Part shown: positions 22,080 to 34,420 of the stretch, piece after piece
Numbering within the stretch: position 1 is the first letter of the stretch
Layout of the letters: every line of letters starts with the position of its first letter
DNA from: Paguma larvata
Taxonomy: Eukaryota; Chordata; Mammalia; Carnivora; Viverridae
Reading direction: 5' to 3'
NCBI GenBank assembly: GCA_030068075.1
Contig: CM057826.1
Coordinates: forward strand, 98,011,804-98,075,803
DNA: 64,000 bases
Notes under the pieces: model-generated
What the model saw: the letters and a program-made list of their open reading frames with translations, nothing else
Database searches by the model: none
What the model was told of the DNA's origin: nothing
Translations under genes and position numbers: made by a program

Positions 22080-23260
22080 CTAATCCCTCATATAGACAGC
22101 ACACTAATGCAGGACTTTTCTTTTATCCATTGTTCCATCAGTTATCTTCATCACCTTGGGATATAAAGACCTACATATGGCCCCATGCTACACTGAGACC
22201 CAATCTCCATGATTAGAGGAGAGAAACTTCCAGTAAGAACCAAAGAGTCAGGGCGGATGCCTGGGGTTTAAGAGCCACATAATGATGGTGTGGACAGAAT
22301 CAGGATCTGAATGGCAAATCTGTGTCTCCTCTGGCACCCTGCAGACATCTCCCTGCCCACTTCCCTGCTGGCATGTGCAGATGACACTTGGAGGGGGTCA
22401 TCAAAGTTGAACCTACTCAGTGTTTGAAATGATCCTGTGCATTTACAAATTGTACTTTTAAGATATCCCCCATTAAATTTTATCCCAAATGTTTATGTAG
22501 AACATATGGATGAAAAGAAGAAGAAACAGCTTCAAAATGGTGGTTCTGTGGCTCAATAATGTGACCAAAGGCCTAGACCCTTGCATCCTGCTCTGGCACC
22601 CTCAATGTCAACTTCGTCCTCTGAGGGAATGCAGCAAGGCTCCATAGAGCACAGTCACATCCCCACATGACAAGGTCCAGAAGAAGAAAGAGATCAAATG
22701 TTCTGGCTTTTCTCTGGGACAAAGAAATACCTCCTAAAACCACCCACCCCTCAAAAGATCTCCCATGCCAACACCTGGGCTTATCCCTGGGAAAGAAAGC
22801 GAGAACCTTTAAACCAGTCAGGACCACCCGGAGCTGTGGGCTGATAGGCTTCCCTGAAGCACATGGATGCATTTATTAGTATGAATAACTAAAGAACAAA
22901 AAAATCAGAGTACTTTAGGAGAGAAAAGAGGGGAATGAATGCTGGACAAACACCCAGTTAATGTGTTAACTGAAAACTTTCCTGACTTATAGGATCAGGA
23001 AATTAAATTATATTCAATTAAAATTTTGGTCAAAAGATGTAGAGGAAATATTTAGCTCCCGACTTAGGAAGGGGATAAGAGAAAAAAATGCCAGCAGAAA
23101 AGACATGAGGCACACATAAGAAGTATTTCCAGTAAACTCACGAAACCTGGGGAGAATGCCTGCACTCTGAGAGCTCACATTTGCACAGCTCTCAGGAGGC
23201 CTCCAAAGATAGAGGAGTTGTAGGAAGAGTAACAATGCAAGGTTAAATGAATAAGTTAAT
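22080..23260. other. Unannotated intergenic sequence
   Basis: Short antiparallel ORFs at 22573-22879 have no known domain. No clear repeat. Confidence 0.4.
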
Positions 23261-23269
23261 AAAAATAGT

Positions 23270-23480
23270 CATGGAGAGCACCTATCAAACACTTGCCCTA
23301 CATTAAGCACTTTATATACATTAATACAAGAAATGCCATAAAAACCCTTGAGAGGTTATTAGAAAGGAGGAAAATCAGGTTCAGGTTGTTGCTTGCCCAG
23401 ATTTATAATCCTATTAATAGGAAAGCAAGACATAAACCCAAGTTTATGTGATTCTGAAGCTCATGCTCTTGATCACTCAT
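23270..23480 (-). mobile_element. MIR
   Basis: CACTTGCCCTACATTAAGCA, TGCTTGCCCAGATTTATAATC and a CATGCTCTTGATCACTC end fit a reverse MIR. Confidence 0.65.
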
Positions 23481-23689
23481 CTATAATACCTAGTTTCTAG
23501 AGAAATCTAAGTGTTAAGTAAATTAAAACATGTTCTATGCCGTAAGTTCTGAAGGATTCCAGTGTAGTGCTGATAACTTGCTTTCTCCATCTTCAATTGA
23601 TTAACCTTTACTGAATACCCACTCAGACCTGAGAGACCATCTAGGCCATCTGGTCAACCAGTGCCAGCGTCCCCTAAAGGCTTCTGCCA

Positions 23690-23855
23690 CAGCGTGGTCC
23701 ACAGACCAGAAGCATTGGCGCCAGTGGAAGCCTATTAGAAATGCAGAATCTCAGGCCCTACCCAAGCCTACTAGATTAGATTCTGCATTTTAATAAGAGC
23801 CTCAGGTGACCCACATGCACGTTAAAGTTTGAAGTACTGCTATACAGCACCCCTG
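23690..23855 (-). mobile_element. MER5A-like hAT element
   Basis: GTGGTCCACAGACCAGAAGC, TTAGAAATGCAGAATCTCAG, TTCTGCATTTTAATAAGAGC and TTAAAGTTTGAAGTACTG in the canonical order. Confidence 0.85.
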
Positions 23856-24639
23856 ACGCGGGGTTCCTCTTTAATCTTCCCTGGGGCAGCAGATCCATAA
23901 GCACTTCGCTCTCATTATTAGTAAATTATTGCTAAAACTTCCGTCATCGTTCCACACCTTCCCCTCAGTCTGCCATTTCAGTTTACAAATAACAACCCTT
24001 CCAATCTTGCAAACACCTATTTCCTCTTCCCATAGTCCTCTCGAAGCTAAATATCCACATCCTTCAGTATTTCCGAAATCATGCTGTTCATGTCTTCCAT
24101 TTCAGTGGTACCCAATCTAAAATGTGCATGAGAATGACTTGAAAATATCCAAGGGTAGATCCCAGGAACCTGTATTTTTTACATTCTCCTCAAGTATAGC
24201 CAAGGCCCAGGTCTCAGGTGTCAGAACCAATGCCCTGCATGGTTTCCAGCTTGTTAATATTCTTCACAGAGTACAGCTTATAGAGCTGAAGACAAATATC
24301 AGGCCAAAGTATAAGCATTATTATGACCAATGATCAGAACATACTATTTTATTTTGATTTGTGCAGCCTAAAATGTGGCTAGTTCTTGTAAGAAAGTCTC
24401 ATCACAGTTAACCTCTGTCAAGCTTGCTGATAAACAAAATTCCAGGGTCTTTTTTTTTTTTGTATTCCCATAGGAGCTGCTTCAAAGCCAGGTTTCCTTA
24501 GTTCCATACCTAAGCTCTCTTTTTTCCTGAATTTAGATGTAAGACTGTACTTTTTCCTCTTAAATTTCCACTCATTGTTTTGAACCCTTGATTTTCCCTG
24601 CCAAAAGTTCTGAATCTTTATGCCATTCTTTATCAGAAG

Positions 24640-24845
24640 GCAATGAATGGAGTGAGAAAAGCTGGACTCTAGAAACAGACATGCTTGGGTAAAATCAGAT
24701 TTACTGGAATGAATGGCTCAAATGGCTATGCCCAAGACTTTGTAACTTAAGAGGCCAGCTCAATGCCTGACAATAGGTGTCCATGTAATATAATACTTGT
24801 TGAATGAACGAGTAAAATTATGACTGATGGCAGTGATAACCAGGG
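24640..24845 (+). mobile_element. MIR, degraded
   Basis: GCTGGACTCTAGAAACAGAC near the front and TACTTGTTGAATGAACGAG at the end fit a decayed MIR. Confidence 0.4.
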
Positions 24846-24970
24846 ATACTGGCTAGGAGGCTCTAATACTTACCCAAGCAAGAATAGATGGAGGTCTGAG
24901 TTAAGGCTAGTTCAGTGATAAAAAAGGAGGATTTAGGGAGGTCTTTGAGAGGTATAAACAATAAAATTTA

Positions 24971-25178
24971 GGGGCACCTGGGTGGCTCAGTCGGTTGGGC
25001 GTCTTACTTTGGCTTAGGTCATAATCTCACGGTTCGTGAGTTTGAGCTATTCATTGGGCTCACTGCTGTCAGCAAGAAGCCCACTTTGGATCCTCAGTCC
25101 CCCTCTCTCTGCCCCTCCCCAACACTCTCGCATACACATGCATGCTCTCTCGCTCTCTCTCTCCAAAAACAAGCAAAC
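24971..25178 (+). mobile_element. CAN SINE
   Basis: Head GGGGCACCTGGGTGGCTCAG with a long CT-rich region. Flanks AACAATAAAATTTA / AACGATAAAATGGA. Confidence 0.9.
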
Positions 25179-25371
25179 GATAAAATGGAATGTCAACCTA
25201 AGGAAGAGGAAAGAGTCGCATTGACACCCGTGTTTCCAGACTGAGCAACTAGGAGGTTGCTGAGAACAGGACCAAGTGCAAACCACCTCAGCCCAACCAC
25301 ATGAAAGCCTGAGGGCTCCAGGGAGATGGGAGCGTCCTCCAATACATGTATGTCGAAGTAAAACAGGACTA

Positions 25372-25990
25372 ATGCCTTTACCGACCTAACTCAATTGTGG
25401 CATGGATAGAGTCCATCAAAAATAATCTCTGGATGAACCTTGAAGATGTTATGCTAAGTGAAATAAGCCAGACACAAATGGGTAAATATTTTATGATTCC
25501 ACTTTATATAAGATACCTAGAATAGACAAATTCATAGAGACAGAAAGAATAGTGTCACCAGGGACTGGGGGGGGAGAAGAATGGGGAGTTAGTGTTTAAT
25601 GGGCACAGAGTTTTAGTTTGGGATAATGAAAAAGTTCTAGAGCTGGGTGGTGGTGATGGCTGCACAGCGGTGTACTTAATGCCACTGAACTGTACCCTTG
25701 AGAATGGTTCAAATGGAAAGCCACCTAGGTGGTTCAGTCGGTTAAGTGTCCAACTTCGGCTCAGGTCATGATCTCGTGGTTCGTGAGTTCAAGCCCCACA
25801 TCTGTCTCTCTGCTGTCAGCACAGAGCCCGTGTCAGAACCTCTATCTCCCAGTTTCTTTGCCCCTCCCCCGCTAAGGCTCTCTCTCAAAAAAATAAAACA
25901 TTTAAAAAAAAGAATGGTTAAAATGGAAATTTCTAGAGAGGTTATATATATTTTGCCATGATAACAAAAGTGTTTTAAATGTAATCTCGT
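25372..25990 (+). mobile_element. LINE-1 3' end, split by a CAN SINE
   Basis: ATGTTATGCTAAGTGAAATAA (ORF2 end) leads into a 3' UTR with GTTTAATGGGCACAGAGTT and GTGGTGATGGCTGCACAG. Interrupted at 25720-25911. Confidence 0.85.
25720..25911 (+). mobile_element. CAN SINE inside a LINE-1
   Basis: Target duplication GAATGGTTCAAATGGAAA (25702-25719) and GAATGGTTAAAATGGAAA (25912-25929), one mismatch in 18. Confidence 0.94.
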
Positions 25991-26479
25991 TATCAACCAT
26001 CCATGTTGATAGTTATTCCCCTTTTTATCTGGTTAAGCTTGGTTGGGAGTGAGGAACTGACAGAGGTCCTCAGAGACTTCGACGCTCTGTTTAATCCACT
26101 GAGAAGTTACAACAGAGGCACCAAGGCATAAAGAGATGATTCAGAAAATAATTCTGTGGAAGCAAAATGTCAGCTGCTGTTAGCTCCATTATGTAAAAAT
26201 ACTTCTGCTTCTGCTTGTTTTTGTTTTTGCTCTGATCTTATTTCTTTTCATCACCTTGGATAAGTCTCCTCAGAAACTTCCATTTAAGCACTATCAGCAG
26301 TTAGCCTAAAATGAGGTACAAATGGAAGTCAGAATAAGGCAAACCTTTATCTGGGCTGTGAATTGTATCTTAAAAAAATGCTTTTGCAACCTAAAACTTA
26401 AGATTTTTAAATCCATGCAAAGGTCTTGAAATGAATAGTTTCTCCATTTTGAAATCCCCTGTAGCTTAACTCTATGAAG

Positions 26480-26855
26480 TGACTCTCAGCTTTGATTGCA
26501 CACTGGAATCATTTTAAGGAGCTTTAAAAATTACTGATACCTGCAGCCTAACCTGAGAGAGTCTTGGGGCACCTGGGCTCAGTTGGACGTCCGACTCTTG
26601 TTTTTAGCTCAGGTCATGATCTGTCCTCACAGCTTGGAGCCTGGTTGGGGTTCTCTCTCTCCCTCTTTCTCGGTCCCTCCCCTACTCGTGTGCATTCTCT
26701 TTCTGAAAAAATAATGAATATACTTAAAAAAATAACCTGAAAGAGTGTGATTTACTTATCTGGAGTCTGATATGGGGGTCAGGATTTTTTGTAAGCAAAG
26801 TTCCTCAAGTGATTCTAATGTTTAGCCTTGATCAGTGATCAAGAAGTTAAGACAA
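26480..26855 (+). mobile_element. MER5A-like element, split by a CAN SINE
   Basis: Left part TCTCAGCTTTGATTGCACAC; right part TCAAGTGATTCTAATGTTTAG. The SINE lies between two copies of AACCTGARAGAGT. Confidence 0.65.
26563..26733 (+). mobile_element. CAN SINE, internally deleted
   Basis: Head GGGGCACCTGGGCTCAGTTG lacks part of the tRNA region. Flanked by AACCTGAGAGAGT (26550-26562) and AACCTGAAAGAGT (26734-26746). Confidence 0.88.
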
Positions 26856-27059
26856 ACACATCCCACCCTGAAAATGAGGGAGAAAGAGAAATATACAAGG
26901 ACCTAACCAAAAATATACAAGGGTGATAATATCACCAAAGCAGACTGAGTTTAGAATCCTACCCCAAGCACCCCTGATTTAAGCATTTTTTAAAACGTCT
27001 CCAGTTGATTCTAATGTGAAACTTATTAAGTCCCACCCTGTGTTAAGAGACAAGGAAAG

Positions 27060-27290
27060 AGGTGCCTGGTTGGCTCAATTGGTTAAACACCTGACTTCAG
27101 CTCAGGTCATGATCCCACAGTTTGTGACTTTAAGCCCTGTGTGAGGCTCTGTGCTGACAGCTCTGAGCCTCAAGCCTCCTTAGGATTCTGCCTCTCCTGC
27201 TCTCCCTCTCCTCTGCCCGCTCCCTCACTTGTGCTCATGTTCTCTCTCTCTCTCTCTCTCTCTCTCAAAAATAAACAAATATTTTAAAAA
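27060..27290 (+). mobile_element. CAN SINE
   Basis: Starts GGTGCCTGGTTGGCTCAATT and includes a (TC)14 run (27241-27268) and an ATAAACAAATATTTT tail. Confidence 0.9.
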
Positions 27291-27299
27291 ATAAGAGAG

Positions 27300-28430
27300 A
27301 TTTCTGGAAGAATACAGGATGCCAGGATACTTCACACCCAGAGTCTTAGTAACCAGAGTGTGCCAGGGATACAGAGCAAGAACGAATGAACAGCCTCTGA
27401 CAGTCCACTGGAATAACTCAGGGCCGGTTGTCTTCCACGCTCCTCCCTCTGCTCAAGAATCAAATGGCTTGAGTCAGCTTGGCCAGGCCTCAGTGAAGTA
27501 TCCAGCTCTCAGCTAGAGACCAGGGCCCTTTGCTCAACACTTGCCAAGACTGCACAGGAGAGGGGTACTTCCCAAAGGAACATAAGAGTGCAGTTACTAA
27601 GAGACTATGGAGGAGGGGCTGAGCAGGTAAAAATACCCTCCCAAGTCACTGACCTATGGCTACACAAGGAAGGGGCCATGTTGTACTTATTTGTGTCAGT
27701 GCAAGCACGTAGACACTTATTTCTGTTAACTGCCGTGTTTATTATGTATTCCATCCCAAAGCCAGAAACACTGTAAGCCTTCAGGAAATGTTTGTTCATT
27801 TGAATAAAATAAACTGACAAAGCTGAGGAACGCATCCTCTTCACAGGTGGTCTCCGCCTCAGTCTCACCAAGTCAGCTGGCGCATGCTTAGTGCAGAATA
27901 ATAATAATTTTAAAAAAGTTCTTAGCACACCCTTTTTTTTCTCTCTAGCTTTCTTCAAACAAGTAGATCTGCTCACATTTTCTCTTTAAATTCTCTATTA
28001 AATCCCTACCTTCTAAGACCTCTCCTGCCTCCTGTCCTCACCTGTCTCAGCCCACTTGTCCCAGTACCAGCAGAAGTAAAGGGGATCTAGGAAAATAGAA
28101 AGAAAACTTGAACAACTGGAGAGAGATGGAAAATTACTGCTGGGTCAGAGAGGCTGAGTTTGGTCCCCTCCCATCTTCCTCAAGTTCATATAATTCTTCA
28201 GTAGGAGGACCAGGACTCAACTGGACTTCTTCCAGTCTCTTCCCAGTCCTTCCACAACAATGACACCACCCATGCATTTATGCTAAGTCTTCACAACTTG
28301 TTAGTAATGTCACATCATTATCTAGACACAATTTTTTTTAAAAATTAATGAAAACACTCGTTTCCTAAACCATTCAATTCTACTGGAAGTTATTTCAGCA
28401 TCTGAAAGCACCAGGGTCATCACTGTATCC
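27300..28430. other. Unannotated intergenic sequence
   Basis: Short ORFs at 27588-27976 have no known domain. No clear repeat. Confidence 0.4.
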
Positions 28431-28439
28431 AACAATACT

Positions 28440-28945
28440 TGTACCATAAATATATATTTATAGAATAGAATTCAGCAATAGGTCCACACAACCTGGACCC
28501 AACAATTTCACTTCTAGGAATTTATACTTATAATCATGGTTACGTAAAGAAACTGTAAGATATTTACTGCAGCATTAGCTATAATAGTGAGAAACCAGAA
28601 ACAACCTGAGTATCCAACAACAGGGGAATGGTTAAATCAAGTAAGTATCCATACAATGTCTTATCAGGCAACATCACAATTATTGTAGGTAAAATATTAC
28701 ATGACATGGAAACATGCCAATACACTTACATTAAGTGAAAATAGAGATTACAGAATAACTTTTTTGTGAAAAAAAATTCCTACAGATAGAAAAAAGAGAA
28801 TAGTAGAGTTAACAAGAAATTAGTAATAACAGCAGTTATCTCTGGGTGCTGAAATTATAGAGAATGTTCACTTTCCTTACTGTCCCTAAATTTTCTACAA
28901 AAAAACAGCACTGTATTTTAAATTACAAATAATTTTAAAACAATG
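28440..28945 (+). mobile_element. Old LINE-1 3' fragment
   Basis: GACCCAACAATTTCACTTCT, TACTGCAGCATTAGCTATAA, AACAACCTGAGTATCCAAC and GGGGAATGGTTAAATCAAG are decayed L1 ORF2; GTTATCTCTGGGTGCTGAAA marks the 3' UTR. Confidence 0.8.
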
Positions 28946-29410
28946 TTATTTTTAATTATCCTACAACATAAGAGTACGATAGAGCTACTGAAAAATGCAG
29001 AATACATTTCCGACAGAAACCTCTTGATATTAGCCCAAGTATTCCCAAACTGTCTGTTCACTTATTACAATCAACACTTGCTGAATTACACATTAAATTT
29101 CTACAGCTTACTTCTAACAAGTAGTTCTGATCACGTTTTCTCTTCAGTCAGTTCTGTTAAATTGTGATGTTCTAAGACTATTTTCTCCCTCAGACACTTC
29201 TCTCTTAACATAAAGAATACCATGAATCTGTGATTTGGGTCACCTTTGTGAAAGAAAAAGCCACCAGACACGATGAAATGCTGGGTGCTACAGACAACAA
29301 AACTGCCCCTGTCTTGTGGTAACCTCTCCTCGAGTCAATTAAATGTCTCTCAGAATGCTAATGCAGAGGTGTTTGATATATTGAAATCTGTATTAAAAGT
29401 TACAAAGCAG

Positions 29411-29610
29411 AGCGTCTGGGTGGCTCAGTTGGTTAAGCATCCGACTTCGGCTCAGGTCATGAAATCAAGGTTTTTGAGTTCAAGTCCCGCTTCGGGCTCT
29501 GTACTGGAAGTTCAGAGCCTGGAGCCTGCTTCAGGTTCTGTGTCTCCCTCTCTTTCTGCCTCCCCCCCTCAAAGATAACTGAATCTTAAAAAAATTAAAA
29601 TTAAAATTAA
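29411..29610 (+). mobile_element. CAN SINE, first of a pair sharing a target site
   Basis: Flanked by AGTTACAAAGCAG (29398-29410) and AGTTACAAAACAG (29611-29623). Confidence 0.93.
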
Positions 29611-29623
29611 AGTTACAAAACAG

Positions 29624-29829
29624 GGGTGCTTCGGTGGCTCAGTCGGTTAAGCGTCTGACTTCGGCTCAAGTCATGATCTTGTGGTAGATCAAGATCTCCA
29701 CTCTTGTGTGGAGTCTGATTCAGATTCTTTGTCTCCCTCTCTATCTGCCCCTTCTCTGCTTGCTGTCTCTCAAAAATATAAACATTAAAAAAATTAAAAT
29801 TATTTTAAATGAGTAAATAAATAAATTAG
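29624..29829 (+). mobile_element. CAN SINE, second of a pair sharing a target site
   Basis: Starts GGGTGCTTCGGTGGCTCAGT. Flanked by AGTTACAAAACAG (29611-29623) and AGTTACAAAGCAG (29830-29842), so the flank occurs three times around two SINEs. Confidence 0.93.
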
Positions 29830-29928
29830 AGTTACAAAGCAGGCAGGCAGCCTCTAGAAGCTGAAAAAGGCAAGGAAACAGATTTTCCCCTTTAAGCCTC
29901 CAGCATGAAATCCATCTGGATTTTACAC

Positions 29929-30133
29929 TTTTTTTTTTTAACATTTATTTATTTTTTGAGAAACAGAGAATGAGCTGGGGAGGGGCAGAGAGAGAGGAAG
30001 ACATAGAACCCGAAGCAGATTCGAGGCTCTGACCTCTCAGCCCAGAGCGTGACTCGGGGCTCAACCCCACAGCTGTGAGATAATGACCTGAGCCGAAGTT
30101 GGACACTAAACCAACTGAGGCACCCAGGCACCC
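29929..30133 (-). mobile_element. CAN SINE
   Basis: Reverse-oriented, ends GCACCCAGGCACCC. Flanks CTGGATTTTACAC (29916-29928) and CTGGATTTTCAAC (30134-30146). Confidence 0.92.
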
Positions 30134-30149
30134 CTGGATTTTCAACTTC

Positions 30150-31090
30150 TGACCCCCACAACTCTAATAGAATAAACTTGTAATGTTTTCAGTCACCAAA
30201 AAGTCACGTAGCAGGTCTCTGGAACAGTGGCTTTTAAGTATCAAAACATGTAGCATCAGTACTCACTGCATGATAACGAACTACAGAGAGAACAACCACA
30301 TGCCCCCATCTGCTCACACCTGTTTCCCAGTGTGATTATTAGTAGTGGGGCCTGTTCCCTCTCAAGTGTCCCAGAGTGGATCATCAATTAGCTTGATTGT
30401 AAACCTCCCCTGGAATGTACCTTTGCCTAGACAGGTCAAAAGTGCACAGAGATTTCATTTAGCTCCAAGAGCAACTTGATCCTTAGCATTCCGATTTCAG
30501 ATGCAAGAGAATTTGAGGCACATTAAATGAAAAAAAAATTTTTTTAGGTATTTTGTGGTCTTTTTGTCAAAACAATAAAACCTGTCATTATTAGTGATTG
30601 TATTTAATTTCTAACATTTAGAGAACTGTTATAAATAACCAGAGGCGATGATTATCTAGATCATGTTCCTGCTGTTTTTCTAAATACTGAATTTCAGAAC
30701 CAATAATTAAAAGACATGTAAAATTGGCTTTGGCCACAACAGTCAACAATCATCCATCCCGAACACCAATGAACACATTGGACTATGTGAATTAACAAGG
30801 ACTATGTGCTCTCTCCCCAAAACGATACATTTTTTTCACTCAACAACAATGCCTTCTGGTAGTGTAAAAAAAAATAGTTTGACAATTCTAATTTGTAATT
30901 TTTTCTTGAAAACTGAAAAATACACTTGTGTCTTTTATTTTTTAAGTACACCGAGGGCTAATTTAGAGATTAATTAGGTATGTATTTCTTAAAATTCTAA
31001 GTAACTCATATTATCCTAACTGCTCTTAATTTTAACTGTAGAAAAACAAAAATATTCTCCCTACAAAAAAAAGTTTTATGAGGTAAATGT
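30150..31090. other. Unannotated intergenic sequence
   Basis: AT-rich. I recognise no gene or repeat. Confidence 0.4.
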
Positions 31091-31094
31091 GTTA

Positions 31095-31210
31095 AGTAAC
31101 TGTACTGTGGTAATCACTTCCCATTATATGTGTATTAAGTCATCACGCTGTACACCTGAAACTTACATGTTATATGCTAATTGCGTCTCAGGAAAGCTGG
31201 GAGGGGTCAG
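31095..31210 (+). mobile_element. LINE-1 3' end fragment
   Basis: GTGGTAATCACTTCCCATTA, CACGCTGTACACCTGAAAC and GCTAATTGCGTCTCAGGAAA match the last ~110 bases of an older L1. Confidence 0.75.
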
Positions 31211-31880
31211 ACAAAAACTGCTGCTTGTTTTGGTAAACTATTTTTTTTGTTGGATAAACTATGCAACATAACTTATTTCAAGTGTGATGTGAGTGATGAC
31301 TATGTTTTTTTTAGAGGTAAAAACACTCCTAAAAAGACCATCAATTTTTGACTTGCTGATGGTTCCTAGCAAAGGAACATTACCTATTCTCGATTTAAAA
31401 AGAAAATTTTGTTTTTGTTTTTGTTTTCTGACATGGATATCACTTTTAACTGAAAATGTAATCTACTATTTTAAAATCCTTACCGTGTTCCTTTGTTGGT
31501 TCAAAAACCAGCCCCAGAAGAGGGAGGCCGAGGGATGCAAGAAGTGGGCCCAGTCGCGTTGGTAGGTGAGGGGATGTGTTCCCGGGGAGGGGGGGGAGGT
31601 CAGCATCTGTCACAGCACCGGGGCATCACCGCACCAACATGTCAGAATCTTGTTTATAAAGAGGCCTTAATTGGGTTCAGATGGTCTCAACACCACCTCA
31701 TTCTCAAGGCTCCGTTCTCTCAAGGATGGCCACTATGGGAACAGTACACAGGGATGAATGTTCCAAGGAAAGGGGAGGGGTTGCAGAGCCTCCTGCTGCC
31801 GGCTCTGGTTAGCAGGTGAACCAGCAGTCACTTCCTCTCAGGGACCTCCTCCAACATCCTTCTGAAAATGCAACCTACTT

Positions 31881-32098
31881 TTTTTTTTTTTTGTAATGTT
31901 TATTTATTTTTGAGAGAGAGAGAGAGAGCATGAGTGGGGGAGGAGCAGAGAGAGGGAGACACAGAATCTGAAGCAGGCTCCAGGCTCTTGAGCTGTCAGC
32001 ACAGAGCCCCATGCAGGGCTCAAACTCATGAACTATGTATGAGATCATGACCTGAGCAAAGTTAGACACTCGACCAACTGAGCCACCCAGGTGCCCCA
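31881..32098 (-). mobile_element. CAN SINE
   Basis: Perfect 16-bp target duplication AAAATGCAACCTACTT (31865-31880, 32099-32114). It is sense to MCCC2 but lies about 2.3 kb past the stop codon; its tail carries an AATAAA on the minus strand. Confidence 0.95.
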
Positions 32099-33157
32099 AA
32101 AATGCAACCTACTTATCTTTACTTATTTAAAGTGCAACTTTATTTAAATAAGTGCAACACTTATCTTTACACATTTATCTGTACACATCTCAAAACATTA
32201 AACTGACTTCTAATACACAAATGCTGCCTAAATTGAACATCACAAACAACGTTTGAAATATTAATTTTATTAGGAAAGCATTTGCTGGTTGTATTAGACC
32301 ATTTAATCAAGTCACTTAATTTTAATGTGGTCTGAGGATATCTAAATTAAAATATAGATTCTTCATTCATTCAATGTGAGCATTTCCAAGTGTTAGGGAT
32401 TGGAGATGTAGGCTAAAGAGGAGATCCTGCTCTCAGAGAGCTTACATTCTACTGGGAAGGCAATATTAAAGAAATGTTTATGTTCCTCATAAATACCTAA
32501 GACAGAGAAAATGGTTGGTGCTTTATAAGAACACATAGTGTCTAACCCAGTCCAGAGACGTCACAGAGATGAAAGGTAAGTGTTTTAGGGAAAGTACAGG
32601 CAGAGGGAACGTTAGGTGGTGGACCCTAAAGTGCGAAGGACTGTGTAGGTTCAAGGAAGGAGAAGGTTAGAGCAACTAGAGCACCAATTGTGGGGAAGAG
32701 TCAAGGAGATGAGACAGAAGAGGGGATGTGATGATCACGATCATGGAGGGCCTGAGGGGTCTGGTACTTCTACAGGGAACCCGTGAGCCACCGAAGCCAG
32801 GGAGCAGCACAACCAGGTGTGCACTTAGAATGATCACCCAATCTCACAGTGATGAAGAGGCAGGACTAGCTAAGATGGAAGCAAGGAGACCACTTCCAAT
32901 GCCCTTGGTAGTGAAAGACAAAAATAATGGGGAATTCAAGAGAGAGTGAGGAGGCAAAATCAATCGACTTTGATGACTGAATCTGGGTGCAGGCATCCAG
33001 TAGACCCGTAAGATACACAGGTCTAGAGCTCAGGGAGAACAATGTTGACACAGGAATCATCTGCATTTAGATGGCTTCTGAAGCCATGAGAAAGGCTGAA
33101 ATGACTGAGAGACAATAAATCAAACCATGAGTAACACAGACGTTTAAGAATGAGTAG

Positions 33158-33375
33158 GGGTGCCTCAGTGGCTCAGATGGCTAAGCATCCAACTTTGGCT
33201 AAAGTCATGATCTCACGTTTCGTGAGTTCAAGCCCTGTATCAGGCTCTGTGCTGACAGCCTTAGAGCCTGGAGCCTGCTTTGGATTCTGTGTCTCCCTCT
33301 CTTTCTGCCCCTCCCCCACTCATGCTCTGTCTCTCAAAAATAAAAACATTGAAAAAAAGAAAAATAAATAAAAAA
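33158..33375 (+). mobile_element. CAN SINE
   Basis: Flanks AAGAATGAGTAG (33146-33157) and AAGAATGAGCAG (33376-33387). Confidence 0.92.
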
Positions 33376-33389
33376 AAGAATGAGCAGAA

Positions 33390-33595
33390 TGCCAGGGGGC
33401 AGGGGAGAGGGAATGGGGAATTACTATTTAATAACAGAGTTTCTGTTTGGAATGATGAAAAGTTCTGGAGATGGATGGCGGTCATCATAGCACAACCGTG
33501 TGCCTGGACTTAATGCCACAGGACTGTACACCTAAAAACAATTAAAATGGTACGTTTTATGTTCTATATATCTTACCACAATTTCTAAAAAAGAA
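33390..33595 (+). mobile_element. LINE-1 3' UTR fragment
   Basis: GGAATGATGAAAAGTTCTGG, CACAACCGTGTGCCTGGACT, ATGCCACAGGACTGTACACC and ATCTTACCACAATTTCTAAA, in L1 3' UTR order. Confidence 0.85.
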
Positions 33596-34420
33596 TGAGG
33601 AGATACTTTTATGTTATCTTTGTATCTATTAGAATAAGAATCTATTCATGAAAAATCAGGACAAATGGTGAAGGGAGTAGGAGAGAAATCACTAGAGGAA
33701 CAGGGGCAGGGCAAGGGAGATGGAACAAGAAGGGCCTAAGAGGTTGGCAGAAAACCTAGAGTTTCGGTCTGGAAGCTAAGGACAGCACTGCGGGAGGAAG
33801 TGTTCAACTGCAAAGAATGCCTCAGAGAATTCAGTCAGATAAAGTTGGAAAAGAATCCGCTGGTTTCAGCAACACAGAGGTCAACCTTGGAGACGGCTGT
33901 TGGCAAGGGAAGGCATGAGGAGAAGGATGGAGAGGAAATGAGTAGAAAATAGAGCCCTGAGTGCAGATGGCAACAGGTCTGACTGTTAAGGGAAGGAGTA
34001 GGATAGGACGGTGGCTGAAAACACAAGGTAACAGATGTTTTTAAAAACTGTGTGTGTGTTAAAATACCATCATGCATAATCAGCAAAGCAATCATTTCAG
34101 TGACAACATGACTTTACGTTAATAATCTCAATCTTACTGCAGTGTATCGGTTATGGGACTTTTCACTCTACTTGTGGTTTAGAGGATAACTGCAAGTTAT
34201 TCTCTTCATTTTATGGATGGTAAAGCTGAGCCACAGAAGGAACTGAAGTTCATCAAATAAATATCTTCACTGATTTTTGTTTAAGGTAGAAAAGTACAAG
34301 GCACTGTGTTAAGAAAACAATTTTACCATAATAGCCGCATGTTGGAAAAGTCTAAAGTTTGAAGGCTACTAGGATGTTAATTTTGGGTACATGTCCAATG
34401 GAAGATGCTTTATGTTCCAG
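33596..34420 (-). other. MCCC2: Region expected to hold the MCCC2 3' UTR
   Basis: The bases just past the MCCC2 stop, read in the minus direction. The part nearest the stop (34000-34420) shows no repeat. No clear AATAAA is present on the minus strand, so I cannot place the cleavage site. Confidence 0.5.

Larger units (their letters stand above)
32370..33990 (-). mobile_element. Long LINE-2 remnant, interrupted
   Basis: TTCATTCATTCAATGTGAGC, AGAGAGCTTACATTCTACTG, GAGCCACCGAAGCCAGGGAG, GAAGCCATGAGAAAGGCTGA and GTTTCAGCAACACAGAGGTC fit successive parts of a reverse-oriented L2. A CAN SINE and a LINE-1 piece are inserted. The piece near 33790-33960 is within about 450-630 bases of the MCCC2 stop and may be in its 3' UTR. 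Confidence 0.65.

Noticed and set aside
1..34420. Search for CARTPT, which follows MCCC2 downstream in human.
   Set aside because: No exon reading like the CART peptide was found. In human the gap is larger than the 34 kb seen here, so its absence is expected.
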